Assembly (NCBI GenBank): GCA_000824845.1
Contig: CCNC01000094.1
Span: 186,001-250,000, forward strand
Reading direction: 5' to 3'
Length of the DNA stretch: 64,000 bases
DNA from: Mesorhizobium sp. ORS 3359
GTDB taxonomy: Bacteria; Pseudomonadota; Alphaproteobacteria; Rhizobiales; Rhizobiaceae
A model generated the notes under the pieces. That model saw only the letters and a list, made by a program, of their open reading frames with translations. It was not told the DNA's origin and did no database searches. Each line of letters begins with the position of its first letter. The first letter of the stretch is position 1. Below are positions 15,350 through 25,279 of the stretch, one piece after another. The position numbers and the translations under genes are program-made.

Positions 15350-16408
15350 ATGGCCTTCCTCGACATCCGCACGCTTCGCAAGGCCTACGGATCGGCAATC
15401 GCGCTCGACGGCGTCGACCTGTCGATCAACGAGGGCGAATTCGTCACCTTGCTCGGCCCATCCGGCTCGGGCAAGACAACCCTGCTGATGTCGATCGCCG
15501 GTTTTACCAGGCCGGACTCCGGAACGATCCTGCTCGACGGCGCCGACATCACCGGCGTCGATCCCGAGGACCGCAACTTCGGCCTGGTTTTCCAGGGTTA
15601 TGCGCTGTTTCCCCACCTGTCGGTGGCAAACAACATCGCCTTCCCCTTGCGCGTGCGCAAATGGGACAAGGCGCGCATCGCCGCGCGCGTTGATGAAGTC
15701 ATGAAGCTGGTCGGCCTCGACAAGCTCGCCGCACGCAAGCCGCGCGAACTGTCCGGGGGCCAGCAGCAGCGCGTGGCCATCGGCCGCGCGCTTGCTTTCG
15801 GGCCGAAGATCCTTTTGCTCGACGAGCCTCTCTCGGCGCTTGATCGCAAGCTGCGCGACACCATGCAGCGTGAGCTGAAGCGTCTCCACCAGGAAACCGG
15901 CGTCACGTTCGTTTTCGTCACGCACGACCAGGAGGAGGCCTACGCCATGTCGGACCGTATTGCCGTTTTCCAGAACGGCAACATCGTTCAGATCGGCAGT
16001 CCGCGCGAAATATACCGGGCGCCGGCCTCGCGCTTCGTCGCCGGCTTCCTCGGCGGCAACAACATCCTGTCGGCTCAAACGGACGGCGCGCAACTCGATT
16101 TGTTCGGCATCCGCATGCCGATGCCCGCCGCCTATGACCGGACGCGCCACGGCGACGGCGCGATCACGGTCTGGGTCCGCCCGGAAGACATCGCCCTCGG
16201 CGATGTGGCGCCTGGCGCGGTCTGCTTCTCCGTCAAGGTCGCGGACGTGTCCTTCGTCGGCACGTCGGAACGCGTCACCGTCATCACGGCAGACGGCCAG
16301 GAACTGAGCGTGCTCGCGCCCTCCGCAATAGCCCGCGAGTTGACCCCCGGCAGCACGGCAACCTGCGCTCTCCTGCCGTCGGCCATCGGATTTCTGGCGC
16401 GCGAATAG
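15350..16408 (+). CDS. ABC transporter ATP-binding protein, PotA type
   Basis: A 352-residue ATPase. Walker A GPSGSGKTT (about 37-45), Q-loop VFQGYALFPH, signature LSGGQQQR (about 134-141), Walker B ILLLDEPLSALD and the switch histidine in FVTHDQEEA are intact. A C-terminal TOBE-type domain (about 240-350) completes the PotA/MalK pattern. The ATG directly follows the stop of the amidinohydrolase-like gene. It energises import by the two permeases upstream. Confidence 0.93.
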   Translation: MAFLDIRTLRKAYGSAIALDGVDLSINEGEFVTLLGPSGSGKTTLLMSIAGFTRPDSGTILLDGADITGVDPEDRNFGLVFQGYALFPHLSVANNIAFPLRVRKWDKARIAARVDEVMKLVGLDKLAARKPRELSGGQQQRVAIGRALAFGPKILLLDEPLSALDRKLRDTMQRELKRLHQETGVTFVFVTHDQEEAYAMSDRIAVFQNGNIVQIGSPREIYRAPASRFVAGFLGGNNILSAQTDGAQLDLFGIRMPMPAAYDRTRHGDGAITVWVRPEDIALGDVAPGAVCFSVKVADVSFVGTSERVTVITADGQELSVLAPSAIARELTPGSTATCALLPSAIGFLARE

Positions 16409-16473
16409 CGTGCCTGCCACCCAAGCCGGTCGTCCATCGCGGCGCCATCGGCACAGCATCAACGAGGACAGAA

Positions 16474-17835
16474 ATGACCGTCACCCTGCGCAACGTGGAC
16501 ATCCCGGATTTCGGCCTTCCGGTCGAGCGCCCCGCCATCCCGGCCGCGACGTATGAAACGCGCTGCGCCCGCGCCATCGAGAAGTCCGGCGCCGACTGGC
16601 TGGTTGTCTATGCCGACCGCGAGCACGCCGCCAACATCGCCTTCTTGACAGGCTTCGAGCCTCGCTTCGAGGAGGCTCTACTGCTTCTGGGCCGGGCAGG
16701 CCAGCGCATCATAGTCACCGGCAATGAGAACATCGGCTACACGCCGATCGCCGGCCTGCCCGGCATCGTCACCATGCTTGCCCAATCACTGAGCCTGATG
16801 GGCCAGGATCGCAGCCAGAAACCGGATCTTGTCGCGGTGCTGCGCGAAGCTGGGCTCGGGTCCGGCGACACGATCGGCATCGTCGGCTGGAAGTATCTCG
16901 AAGGCGAGGAGTGGGGTTCGCCAAGGCCAACCTTTTTCGCACCGTCTTTCATCGTCGACGCCATTGCCGCGATCGTCGGCCCGTCCGCCCTCGTTGACGC
17001 CACCCGCGTGCTGATGCATCCGGTTGAGGGCCTGCGGGCGGTCGTCGACGCAGACCAGATCGCCGAGGCCGAATGGGGAGCGTCGAGGGCATCGATGGCG
17101 GTCTGGCGGATCGTCACGGGCTTCACCCTTGGCGAAAGCGAGCTCGCGGCCGCGTCCCGCATGGGCTATGCCGGCGAACCGATGAGCTGCCATCCGATGT
17201 TCGCCTCCAACGATACGAGCGGCCCCGTCATCGGGCTGCGCAGCCCGACAGCCCGCGTGCCGCGGCGCGGCGAGGGTGCCACCACCGCGGTCGGGTATTG
17301 GGGTGGCCTGACGGCCCGCGGCGGCCTGATCGCCGAGGCCGACACCGCCTTCCTGGAGGTGGCCAAGGCCTATTTCGACGGACTGATCGCCTGGTATGAA
17401 ACGTCCGGAATCGGTGTCGAAGGCGGCGCGATCCACGAAGCGGTGATCTCTACCCTGGCCCGTGGCGGGCTGCGGCCGGCCCTCAATCCCGGCCATCTGG
17501 TCGGGCTCGACGAGTGGATGCATTCGCCGATACGTCCGGGCTCAACGGACCGCCTGGCCTCCGGCATGCCGTTCCAGGTCGACATCATTCCCGTGCCGAT
17601 GCCTGACGGCGTGACGCTCAACTGCGAGGACGCCGTGACCTTCGCCGACGCGGGCCTGCGCGCGACGATCGCCGAGCGCTATCCGGCGCTCGCGGCGCGT
17701 TTGGCCGCGCGCCGGCGCTTCGTCGCCGACGAGCTCGGCGTCGAGGTCAAGGACGAGATGCTTCTGCTGTCGGCCATCCCGCTTTGCCTGCCGCCATTCT
17801 GGCTGGCGCCGCAAAAACTGTTGGTGCGGGCTTGA
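16474..17835 (+). CDS. M24 (pita-bread fold) family protein with incomplete metal site
   Basis: A 453-residue protein of the M24 aminopeptidase/creatinase/ectoine hydrolase fold: an N-terminal creatinase-like domain (to about 190) and a C-terminal catalytic domain. In active dinuclear M24 enzymes the ligands are two Asp, one His and two Glu. Here the region of the two Asp reads AVGYWGGLTARGG (272-284) with neither Asp. His341 in NPGHLVGLDEWMH and Glu385 in NCEDAV are kept, and the EPG glutamate is replaced in DIIPVP. This resembles creatinase, which works without metal. I infer a hydrolase for a non-peptide amide or guanidino compound. It is the last gene of the importer operon, 65 bases after the ATPase. 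Confidence 0.82.
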   Translation: MTVTLRNVDIPDFGLPVERPAIPAATYETRCARAIEKSGADWLVVYADREHAANIAFLTGFEPRFEEALLLLGRAGQRIIVTGNENIGYTPIAGLPGIVTMLAQSLSLMGQDRSQKPDLVAVLREAGLGSGDTIGIVGWKYLEGEEWGSPRPTFFAPSFIVDAIAAIVGPSALVDATRVLMHPVEGLRAVVDADQIAEAEWGASRASMAVWRIVTGFTLGESELAAASRMGYAGEPMSCHPMFASNDTSGPVIGLRSPTARVPRRGEGATTAVGYWGGLTARGGLIAEADTAFLEVAKAYFDGLIAWYETSGIGVEGGAIHEAVISTLARGGLRPALNPGHLVGLDEWMHSPIRPGSTDRLASGMPFQVDIIPVPMPDGVTLNCEDAVTFADAGLRATIAERYPALAARLAARRRFVADELGVEVKDEMLLLSAIPLCLPPFWLAPQKLLVRA

Positions 17836-17841
17836 CAAAAG

Positions 17842-17870
17842 AAGGCGCTGCGCCAACGGCACAGCGCTTT
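17842..17870. terminator. Hairpin between convergent M24-like and DUF982 genes
   Basis: Arms AAGGCGCTG and CAGCGCTTT pair over nine bases (one G-U) with an 11-base loop, in the 57-base gap between two convergent genes. It ends in TTT on the plus strand and could serve both directions. Confidence 0.45.
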
Positions 17871-17892
17871 CATGTCAGGATTTTGGCTTGGG

Positions 17893-18195
17893 CTACCGCC
17901 TCAGCGCGTAGACATTGTCCATCGACGCGCCACCCAGTGGCAGCGCCATGTCGTCGTCGAGCAGCCGGGTGATGCGGGCGAAGCCGACGAAGGCTTTCCG
18001 CGCTTCCTCGGCCGACATCTTGCCCGACATAGCCGCCGTGCAGCAATTCAGGGCGCATTGATAAACCGGGCCGCGTCTGCCCGTTGGCCATTTCCGCAGG
18101 AACACCATCGCCTCGGAGACGCTATCGACTTCCTCCACAGGGTATCCCTGCCCACGCGCAATTCGCACTGGGGTAAAGAAATGCAAGCGATCCAT
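17893..18195 (-). CDS. DUF982 domain protein
   Basis: A 100-residue protein of the DUF982 family, a group abundant in rhizobia and without known function. The family pattern is clear: FFTPVRI near the start, SVSEAMVFLRKWP, then ALNCCTAAMSG followed by EEARKAFVGFARI. GGGAGG lies six bases upstream of the ATG at 18193-18195, so I chose that over the in-frame ATG six bases further out. It is convergent with the M24-like gene and divergent from the nucleobase symporter. No signal peptide or membrane segment is visible. Confidence 0.8.
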   Translation of the reverse strand: MDRLHFFTPVRIARGQGYPVEEVDSVSEAMVFLRKWPTGRRGPVYQCALNCCTAAMSGKMSAEEARKAFVGFARITRLLDDDMALPLGGASMDNVYALRR

Positions 18196-18459
18196 GATCA
18201 TCCTCCCGGCCGACCGCAGTGCAGTCGAACCCGCATAAACGCACGTTCGGCGGATTGGTTCCAAACAAATTCGGTTGCCGATGGAAAAACTTCGGAACCC
18301 GCCGGCCGGCACCTGTGCGATGGAGAGCACCCATTGCGACTCAACCGATGCAGGCTTCGAGGCGGCGCATAACGGCGATTCTCATTGAATGTCTTTAAGG
18401 CGAAAGCTGGGAAATGGATTGCTTGCCGGTTCCCCTGCGTCAGGCTTAACCTCTGCGGT
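18196..18459. other. Intergenic stretch before the NCS1 symporter gene
   Basis: The 305-base gap between the DUF982 gene and the symporter gene contains the inverted repeat listed at 18460-18481 and the promoters implied by divergent transcription. I see no further gene or recognised RNA in it. Confidence 0.4.
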
Positions 18460-18481
18460 CAAACGCGTGAGGGCGCGTTTG
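18460..18481 (+). promoter_or_regulatory. CAAACGCG-N6-CGCGTTTG inverted repeat before the NCS1 symporter gene
   Basis: Perfect 8-base arms with a 6-base spacer end 19 bases before the symporter ATG, just ahead of its AGAAGGGGA ribosome site. It may be an operator or an RNA hairpin controlling translation. Confidence 0.4.
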
Positions 18482-18500
18482 CTAGAAGGGGAACAACGAC

Positions 18501-19958
18501 ATGACCATTCAAGGCGCTTCGCCTGACCTCTATAACGAGGATCTGGCTCCGGCAACGGTCAGGAACTGGGGACCGTTTTCGATCTTCAATGTCTGGACTT
18601 CGGACGTCCACAGCCTCTGGGGCTACTATCTGGCGGCCAGCCTGTTTCTGTTCTGCGGCGGCTTCGTCAATTTCATCATCGCAATCGGCATCGGCTCGCT
18701 GATCATCTACGCGCTGATGAACATGGTCGGCTATGCCGGCGTGAAGACCGGCGTGCCTTACCCAGTGCTAGCCCGTGCCTCCTTCGGCATCTGGGGCGCC
18801 AACATTCCGGCGCTGGTGCGCGCCATCGTCGCCTGCTTCTGGTATGGCGCTCAGACGGCCGCGGCGTCGGGCGCCATCGTGGCGCTGCTGACGCGCCTGC
18901 AATGGTTCGACGAGTTCAACAAGAGCTCGCATCTTCTGGGACATTCGACCCTGGAGGTGATCTGCTTCGTCGTCATCTGGGCATTGCAGTTGCTGATCAT
19001 CCAGAAGGGCATGGAGACCGTGCGCCGCTTCCAGGACTGGGCCGGCCCCGCCGTGTGGGTGATGATGCTGCTTCTGGCCATCTATCTCTGCGTGAAGTCC
19101 GGAACTTTCGCGTTCACCAGTGACATCCCCATGGATGTGCTGCGCGAGAAGACCGCCGACGCCGGCATTCCTGGCGATCCGGGATCGTGGACCGCGCTGT
19201 TCGGTGCCGCGGCGATCTGGGTGACTTATTTCTCGGCGCTCTATCTGAATTTCTGCGACTTTGCCCGTTACGCGCCGGACAATGCGGCCCTTCGCAAGGG
19301 CAATATCTGGGGCCTGCCGGTCAACCTCATCCTGTTCTCGCTGGTCGCCGGCGTCACGACGATCGCCGCCTACGACGTCTACCATGAAGTGCTGCTCCAT
19401 CCCGACCAGATCTCGGCCAAGTTCGACAGCTGGTTCCTGGCGGCGCTTGCGGCGCTCACCTTCGCCGTTGCCACGCTCGGCATCAACGTGGTGGCGAATT
19501 TCGTCTCGCCGGCCTTTGACTTCTCCAATGTCTTCCCGCGTCAGATCGACTTCAAGAAAGGCGGCTACATCGCGGCGTTGATCGCCCTGGTGCTCTATCC
19601 CTTCGCGCCTTGGGAGGGCAGCGCCGCGCATTTCGTCGGCATTATCGGCGCGACGATGGGACCGATCTTCGGCGTGATGATGGTCGACTACTATCTGATC
19701 CGCAAAAGCGAGATCGATGTACCGGCACTCTATCGCGAGGACGGCGAATTCCGCTTCCAGGGCGGCTGGCATGTCAATGCCTTCATCGCCGCCGGAATCG
19801 GCGCGATCTTCTCCTCGATCCTGCCCAATTTCACCAACCTGCTGCCGTCCTGGTGGGGCGTCTATGGCTGGTTCTTCGGTGTGGCCATCGCCGGTGCCGT
19901 CTACTACGTCCTGCGCACTATGGCGCTCGGCGCGGGGGCGAGGATGGCGAAGGCATAA
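18501..19958 (+). CDS. NCS1 family nucleobase:cation symporter
   Basis: A 485-residue inner-membrane transporter with about twelve hydrophobic segments. The N-terminal region is typical of NCS1 carriers: NEDLAPATVRNWGPFSIFNV followed by WTSDVHSLWGYY, then GVKTGVPYPVLARASFGIWG, the most conserved loop of the family. Relatives import cytosine, purines, allantoin, hydantoins or thiamine with a cation. The specificity here is unknown. AGAAGGGGA precedes the ATG. No catabolic gene for a nucleobase is adjacent, although pyrG lies 600 bases downstream on the other strand. Confidence 0.9.
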   Translation: MTIQGASPDLYNEDLAPATVRNWGPFSIFNVWTSDVHSLWGYYLAASLFLFCGGFVNFIIAIGIGSLIIYALMNMVGYAGVKTGVPYPVLARASFGIWGANIPALVRAIVACFWYGAQTAAASGAIVALLTRLQWFDEFNKSSHLLGHSTLEVICFVVIWALQLLIIQKGMETVRRFQDWAGPAVWVMMLLLAIYLCVKSGTFAFTSDIPMDVLREKTADAGIPGDPGSWTALFGAAAIWVTYFSALYLNFCDFARYAPDNAALRKGNIWGLPVNLILFSLVAGVTTIAAYDVYHEVLLHPDQISAKFDSWFLAALAALTFAVATLGINVVANFVSPAFDFSNVFPRQIDFKKGGYIAALIALVLYPFAPWEGSAAHFVGIIGATMGPIFGVMMVDYYLIRKSEIDVPALYREDGEFRFQGGWHVNAFIAAGIGAIFSSILPNFTNLLPSWWGVYGWFFGVAIAGAVYYVLRTMALGAGARMAKA

Positions 19959-19963
19959 GAATG

Positions 19964-20033
19964 GGGGAGTAAGGGAGTAGGTCAGTAAGGAGTAGGGAGA
20001 CAACGCTTCCCCTATTCCTCTATTCCCCTAACA
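19964..20033. repeat. Palindromic GGGGAGTA/TATTCCCC repeat element, copy 1
   Basis: A purine-rich arm (GGGGGAGTAAGGGAGTAGG with AGGAGTAGGGAG) faces a pyrimidine-rich arm (CTTCCCCTATTCCTCTATTC followed by CCCTA) between convergent genes. The element supplies the TAG stop of the DUF1697 gene. A related but longer copy lies at 39561-39640. It probably folds as a transcript end for both sides. Confidence 0.55.
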
Positions 20034-20559
20034 TCTCCGCCAGCCGGCGCACCGTGTTCCAGTTGCGCGACGTGCCGATCCCGAAGCGCTTGTGATTGGC
20101 GGCGGCGAGCAGTCGCGAGCTCGGCCGCTCGCGCGAGAAGACAAGCCAGATATCGCCGTCGACCCAAAGCACCTTCTCGTCGTCTGCGGCATAGGCCTGG
20201 AGCGCTTCGACGGCACCCGGGAGCACCGGCTCGCGCATCACCCGTACCGCCACCTGATCGGCCGTAACGGCAGATTCCGCCGGGAATGGATTGCCCGCCG
20301 CAAGCTTCAGCCAGTCCTCGGCGCCGCGCACGATGATGTCGACATGGCGGCCGAAGCTCTTTTCGAAGGCCTTTTCCAGCCGCTGTTCGAGCTTTGAGAT
20401 TTCGCCCACCCGCGCCTCGAACACCAGATTGCCGGTCGCGACCAGCGTGCGGACGTTCTTCAGCCCCAGTTCCTCGGCCATCGCCTTGAGATCGGCCATG
20501 ACCACGCGCCGCCCTTCGCCCAGTATGATGCTGTAGAGCAGCGCGACATAGGTTTGCAT
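20020..20559 (-). CDS. DUF1697 domain protein
   Basis: A 179-residue cytoplasmic protein of the DUF1697 family. The typical opening (TYVALLYSIILGEGRRVVMA, then DLKAMAEELGL) and the conserved VRTLVATGNLVFEA are visible. The usual family form LLRGINVGG is altered here to LLYSIILGE. The ATG at 20557-20559 is preferred over a TTG two codons upstream. The stop codon lies inside a palindromic repeat, so the last residues (LGE) are encoded by that element. The gene is just downstream of pyrG on the same strand. Biochemical function unknown. Confidence 0.82.
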   Translation of the reverse strand: MQTYVALLYSIILGEGRRVVMADLKAMAEELGLKNVRTLVATGNLVFEARVGEISKLEQRLEKAFEKSFGRHVDIIVRGAEDWLKLAAGNPFPAESAVTADQVAVRVMREPVLPGAVEALQAYAADDEKVLWVDGDIWLVFSRERPSSRLLAAANHKRFGIGTSRNWNTVRRLAEMLGE

Positions 20560-20581
20560 GGCCAACGTGCGGGCCGGTCGC

Positions 20582-22222
<1,641 letters not shown>

Positions 22223-22326
22223 TTAACGCGGCCTGATTGATTCCGCCAGAGAAAAAACCGCCGCGAAGGCTTTTTCCCAAAATGGCACCGGGGGCCCGCA
22301 AAGAGGCTTTGATACATTCAAAACAA

Positions 22327-22351
22327 AAGGGCCGGCGGTGCCGGCCCTTTC
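22327..22351 (-). terminator. Rho-independent terminator of the L,D-transpeptidase gene
   Basis: A perfect 11-bp stem AAAGGGCCGGC/GCCGGCCCTTT with a 3-base loop is followed, in the minus-strand direction, by TTGTTTT. It lies 19 bases beyond the transpeptidase stop. Confidence 0.85.
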
Positions 22352-22370
22352 GGCAGTTTGATGGAAACCC

Positions 22371-23492
22371 TTAGATAATAACGACCTTCGTGCCGATCTT
22401 GACGCGGCTGTAGAGGTCCATGACGTGCTCGTTGATCATGCGGAAGCAGCCATTGGAGGCGCTGGTTCCGATCGAGTTCGGCGCGATCGTGCCGTGGATG
22501 CGCAGATGCGTGTCCTTCTTGCCGTCATAGAGGTAGATAGCGCGGGCGCCGAGCGGGTTCTCGCCGCCGCCGGGCATGCCGTCCTTGTACTGGCCGTAAT
22601 GCTTCGGCTCGCGCTTCTGCATGTCGAGTGTCGGGATCCAGCGCGGCCATTCCTGCTTGTCGCCGACCGCCACGGTGCCCTTGAACTGCAGGCCTTCGCG
22701 GCCGACAGCGATGGCATAGCGGCGCGCAGTGGAAAACGACTCGACGAGGTAGAGGCGACGGGCGCTGGTGTCGATCACGATGGTGCCCGGCTCATAGCCG
22801 GTGAACGTGACATCCTGCGGCACGAATTCCGGCTTTACCTTGAAGGGCCGCTTGGCGTCCTTTTTGGCTAGCGCCGAATCAAGTGCGCGGGTCTCTGGCA
22901 GATAGCTGATCGAAGACACCGAGGCACCGCCGAAGAGGCCTGCGAACAGCCCGCCGCTGCTCTGCTTCTGCCCGGGCTGCTCGCTGCGCAGCTCGCCATT
23001 GTTGCCGGTGGCGGTGATGTTCATGGCTTCGGCCGGGATCGGCTCTTCGGCCTTGACCGGAACGAGCGGCGCTAATGGCTCCAGCGGCGCGAGGATCTTG
23101 GTGGTCTTCTTGGCCGGCTTGGCGTCGGCGACTTCTGCCGGTGCGCTGCCCTTCTTGGCGAGCCATTCCTGGCGCGCCGCGTCCGCCTTGGCCTTCGCCG
23201 CCTCGCGCATCGCCAGCTTGCGAGCCTCGAGCGCCTTCTGCTTGGCGGCTTCCTTGTCGGCCGCGATCTTGGCCTCGAGCTTGCTGATCTGCGCAAGGTC
23301 GTCCGAGGTCGGGTTTTTCTTCTTCTTGAGAAGCTTCAGCTGCGATGCGTCGCTCTTGGCGGCGACGACTGGAATTGCGTCGGTCGTCTCTACCGACGGG
23401 GAAGTGGCCAGGTTTGCTGGCCCGGCAAAGGCCGCGGAGCCCATGCCGAGGACGGCACAGACTCCCAGTAGGATGAAGCTGCGAAGCTGCAT
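22371..23492 (-). CDS. L,D-transpeptidase (YkuD domain), periplasmic
   Basis: A 373-residue exported enzyme that would form 3-3 peptidoglycan crosslinks or attach proteins to the wall. From the ATG at 23492 a signal peptide is evident (LRSFILLGVCAVLGMGSAAFA). A highly charged Lys/Ala/Glu helix (about 50-125), probably a coiled coil, follows, then a Pro-rich linker. The YkuD domain occupies about 225-373, with the catalytic signature RIHGT and SASNGCFRM (His and Cys present). An upstream in-frame start would add 19 residues before the signal and is rejected. It is a monocistronic gene with its own terminator. Confidence 0.9.
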   Translation of the reverse strand: MQLRSFILLGVCAVLGMGSAAFAGPANLATSPSVETTDAIPVVAAKSDASQLKLLKKKKNPTSDDLAQISKLEAKIAADKEAAKQKALEARKLAMREAAKAKADAARQEWLAKKGSAPAEVADAKPAKKTTKILAPLEPLAPLVPVKAEEPIPAEAMNITATGNNGELRSEQPGQKQSSGGLFAGLFGGASVSSISYLPETRALDSALAKKDAKRPFKVKPEFVPQDVTFTGYEPGTIVIDTSARRLYLVESFSTARRYAIAVGREGLQFKGTVAVGDKQEWPRWIPTLDMQKREPKHYGQYKDGMPGGGENPLGARAIYLYDGKKDTHLRIHGTIAPNSIGTSASNGCFRMINEHVMDLYSRVKIGTKVVII

Positions 23493-23706
23493 GGCGAAGA
23501 TCCGATTGTCAAAAGCAAGTTGCCCACGGCATCGCCCGGCGCCCCCCAAGGACGCCGATAAAGTGCCGCGGGCAATCTATAATCGATTAGCCGTCATCGC
23601 CTCAAGCTGAGGCAGGCGCCACGCCCGGTTGAATCTTTGTGATCGGAAGCGCATTTGCCGCGACTGTGTTCAAAGAAGCACAGATCGCGGCCCGGTCCTT
23701 GGCTGG

Positions 23707-24207
23707 CTACTGGTTCGGAACCTGCGGCGTGACCGGCAAGGTGACGCCGTTGGCTGCCGGCGCCGGCGCAGCCGGCGTTGTCGCAGGAGCCGGCGCAGGC
23801 GCCGTGGTGCCGTTGCCAAGAGGCGTCGTGGTCGTCGTACCGCCCGACGGAGCCGCGGGAGTCGTGCCGCTGGCCGGAGCCGCGGGCTTGGAGGTGCCCA
23901 CCGGTCCATTGGAACCCGGCAGCTGGTTGAGCACGCCGCTGCCCTGGCTGGACGTCGCCGGCCGGTCGAGAATGTCGATCGGCTTCTCGCCATAGCGGGC
24001 AAGGATCGACAGCGCGAGCGAGGTCACGAAGAAGGCCGCCGCCAGGATCGCTGTCGCGCGGGTCAGCGCATTGGCCGCGCCTCGCGCGGTCATGAAACCG
24101 GAACCGCCGCCGATGCCCAGGCCGCCGCCTTCGGAGCGCTGCAGCAGCACCACGCCGACAAGGGCGAGCACGACCATGAGGTGGATGACGATCAGTACGG
24201 TTTCCAT
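23707..24207 (-). CDS. secG: Preprotein translocase subunit SecG
   Basis: A 166-residue inner-membrane subunit of the SecYEG channel. Two membrane segments (about 4-22 and 50-70) flank the conserved cytoplasmic loop LLQRSEGGGLGIGGG. The tail from about residue 85 to 166 is a long low-complexity Pro/Ala/Thr/Gly stretch, typical of alphaproteobacterial SecG but much longer than the E. coli protein (110). It follows tpiA on the same strand, the frequent tpiA-secG-pyrG order of this group, here with the transpeptidase gene in between. The 161-base gap to tpiA shows nothing notable. Confidence 0.93.
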   Translation of the reverse strand: METVLIVIHLMVVLALVGVVLLQRSEGGGLGIGGGSGFMTARGAANALTRATAILAAAFFVTSLALSILARYGEKPIDILDRPATSSQGSGVLNQLPGSNGPVGTSKPAAPASGTTPAAPSGGTTTTTPLGNGTTAPAPAPATTPAAPAPAANGVTLPVTPQVPNQ

Positions 24208-24368
24208 AATTTATCCTGGCGAGGCCAAGCGCTGCCGCGCATACGACCGGTGTTTTGGAGGCGGCTCCTTACAATGCTTTGGCGGCATTTCCAAGCCCGT
24301 GGCCGGGAATATGGGAAGCAATGCGGCCAATACAACGATTTATGCCGCGGAAGCCCGGGCGACGATCT

Positions 24369-25136
24369 CTAGGAGATGTTCATGTAGGCTTCCGCAATCG
24401 CGAGGAAGTCGGCCGCCTTCAGGCTGGCGCCGCCGACCAGCGCGCCGTCGACATTCTCGACGCCGAGCAGTTCCACCGCGTTGGACGGCTTGACCGAGCC
24501 GCCATAGAGAATGCGCATCCTGGCCGCGGCATCGCCGAGCAAACCGGTCAGCTTGCCGCGGATATGCGCATGCGCCTCGGCGACGTCGGCCGCCGTCGGG
24601 GTCAAGCCGGTGCCGATCGCCCACACCGGCTCATAAGCAATGATGGTGTTCGCAGCGGTAGCGCTGGTCGGAACCGATCCTTCGAGTTGGCGCGACAGGA
24701 CATCGAGCGTGGCGCCCGCCTCGCGTTCGGCGCGCGTCTCGCCGATGCAGATGATGGCCACCAGCCCTGCCCGCCAGGCAGCCGAAGCCTTGGCATGGAC
24801 CGTCGCATCGTTGTCGCCGAACAGTTCGCGGCGCTCGGAATGGCCGACAATGACGTGGCTTGCGCCGGCATCCTTCAGCATCTCGGCGGAAATCTCGCCG
24901 GTAAAGGCGCCGTTCTCCTTGGGATGGCAATCCTCTCCGCCAGCCCGCACCGGCGTGCGCGACAGGATCTCGGCTGCGCGCTGGAGCAACGTCGCCGGCA
25001 CGCACACCAGCGCTTCGGTCTCGGCGTCGAGGCCGCTCATGAACCCGTTGCCGATCGACCGCAGCTCGTTGAGCGAGGCGCTGGTGCCGTTCATTTTCCA
25101 GTTGCCGGCGACAAGGGGGCGGATTCCAGGGGTCAT
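24369..25136 (-). CDS. tpiA: Triosephosphate isomerase
   Basis: A 255-residue glycolytic enzyme interconverting dihydroxyacetone phosphate and glyceraldehyde-3-phosphate. The catalytic residues are in place: Asn and Lys in GNWKMNG, His in [14 protein letters not shown], Glu in [11 protein letters not shown], and the phosphate-binding GGSV near the end ([11 protein letters not shown]). The ATG at 25136 gives the usual length. An earlier in-frame start would add 21 atypical residues. It is divergent from the ppiD-like gene, leaving 143 bases for both promoters. Confidence 0.97.
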   Translation of the reverse strand: MTPGIRPLVAGNWKMNGTSASLNELRSIGNGFMSGLDAETEALVCVPATLLQRAAEILSRTPVRAGGEDCHPKENGAFTGEISAEMLKDAGASHVIVGHSERRELFGDNDATVHAKASAAWRAGLVAIICIGETRAEREAGATLDVLSRQLEGSVPTSATAANTIIAYEPVWAIGTGLTPTAADVAEAHAHIRGKLTGLLGDAAARMRILYGGSVKPSNAVELLGVENVDGALVGGASLKAADFLAIAEAYMNIS

Positions 25137-25279
25137 GGGACGCGTTCTCCGAGCGACATTAAGCAGCGCCCTCACTACCAAAATCAGGTCACAAAGCAAT
25201 CGACAGTGGACCGGAAGGGCGCTATTGCGCTTGTTTCAGACTCGGCGCATGCGAAAATGCGCAAAACTCGGAAGTATGC

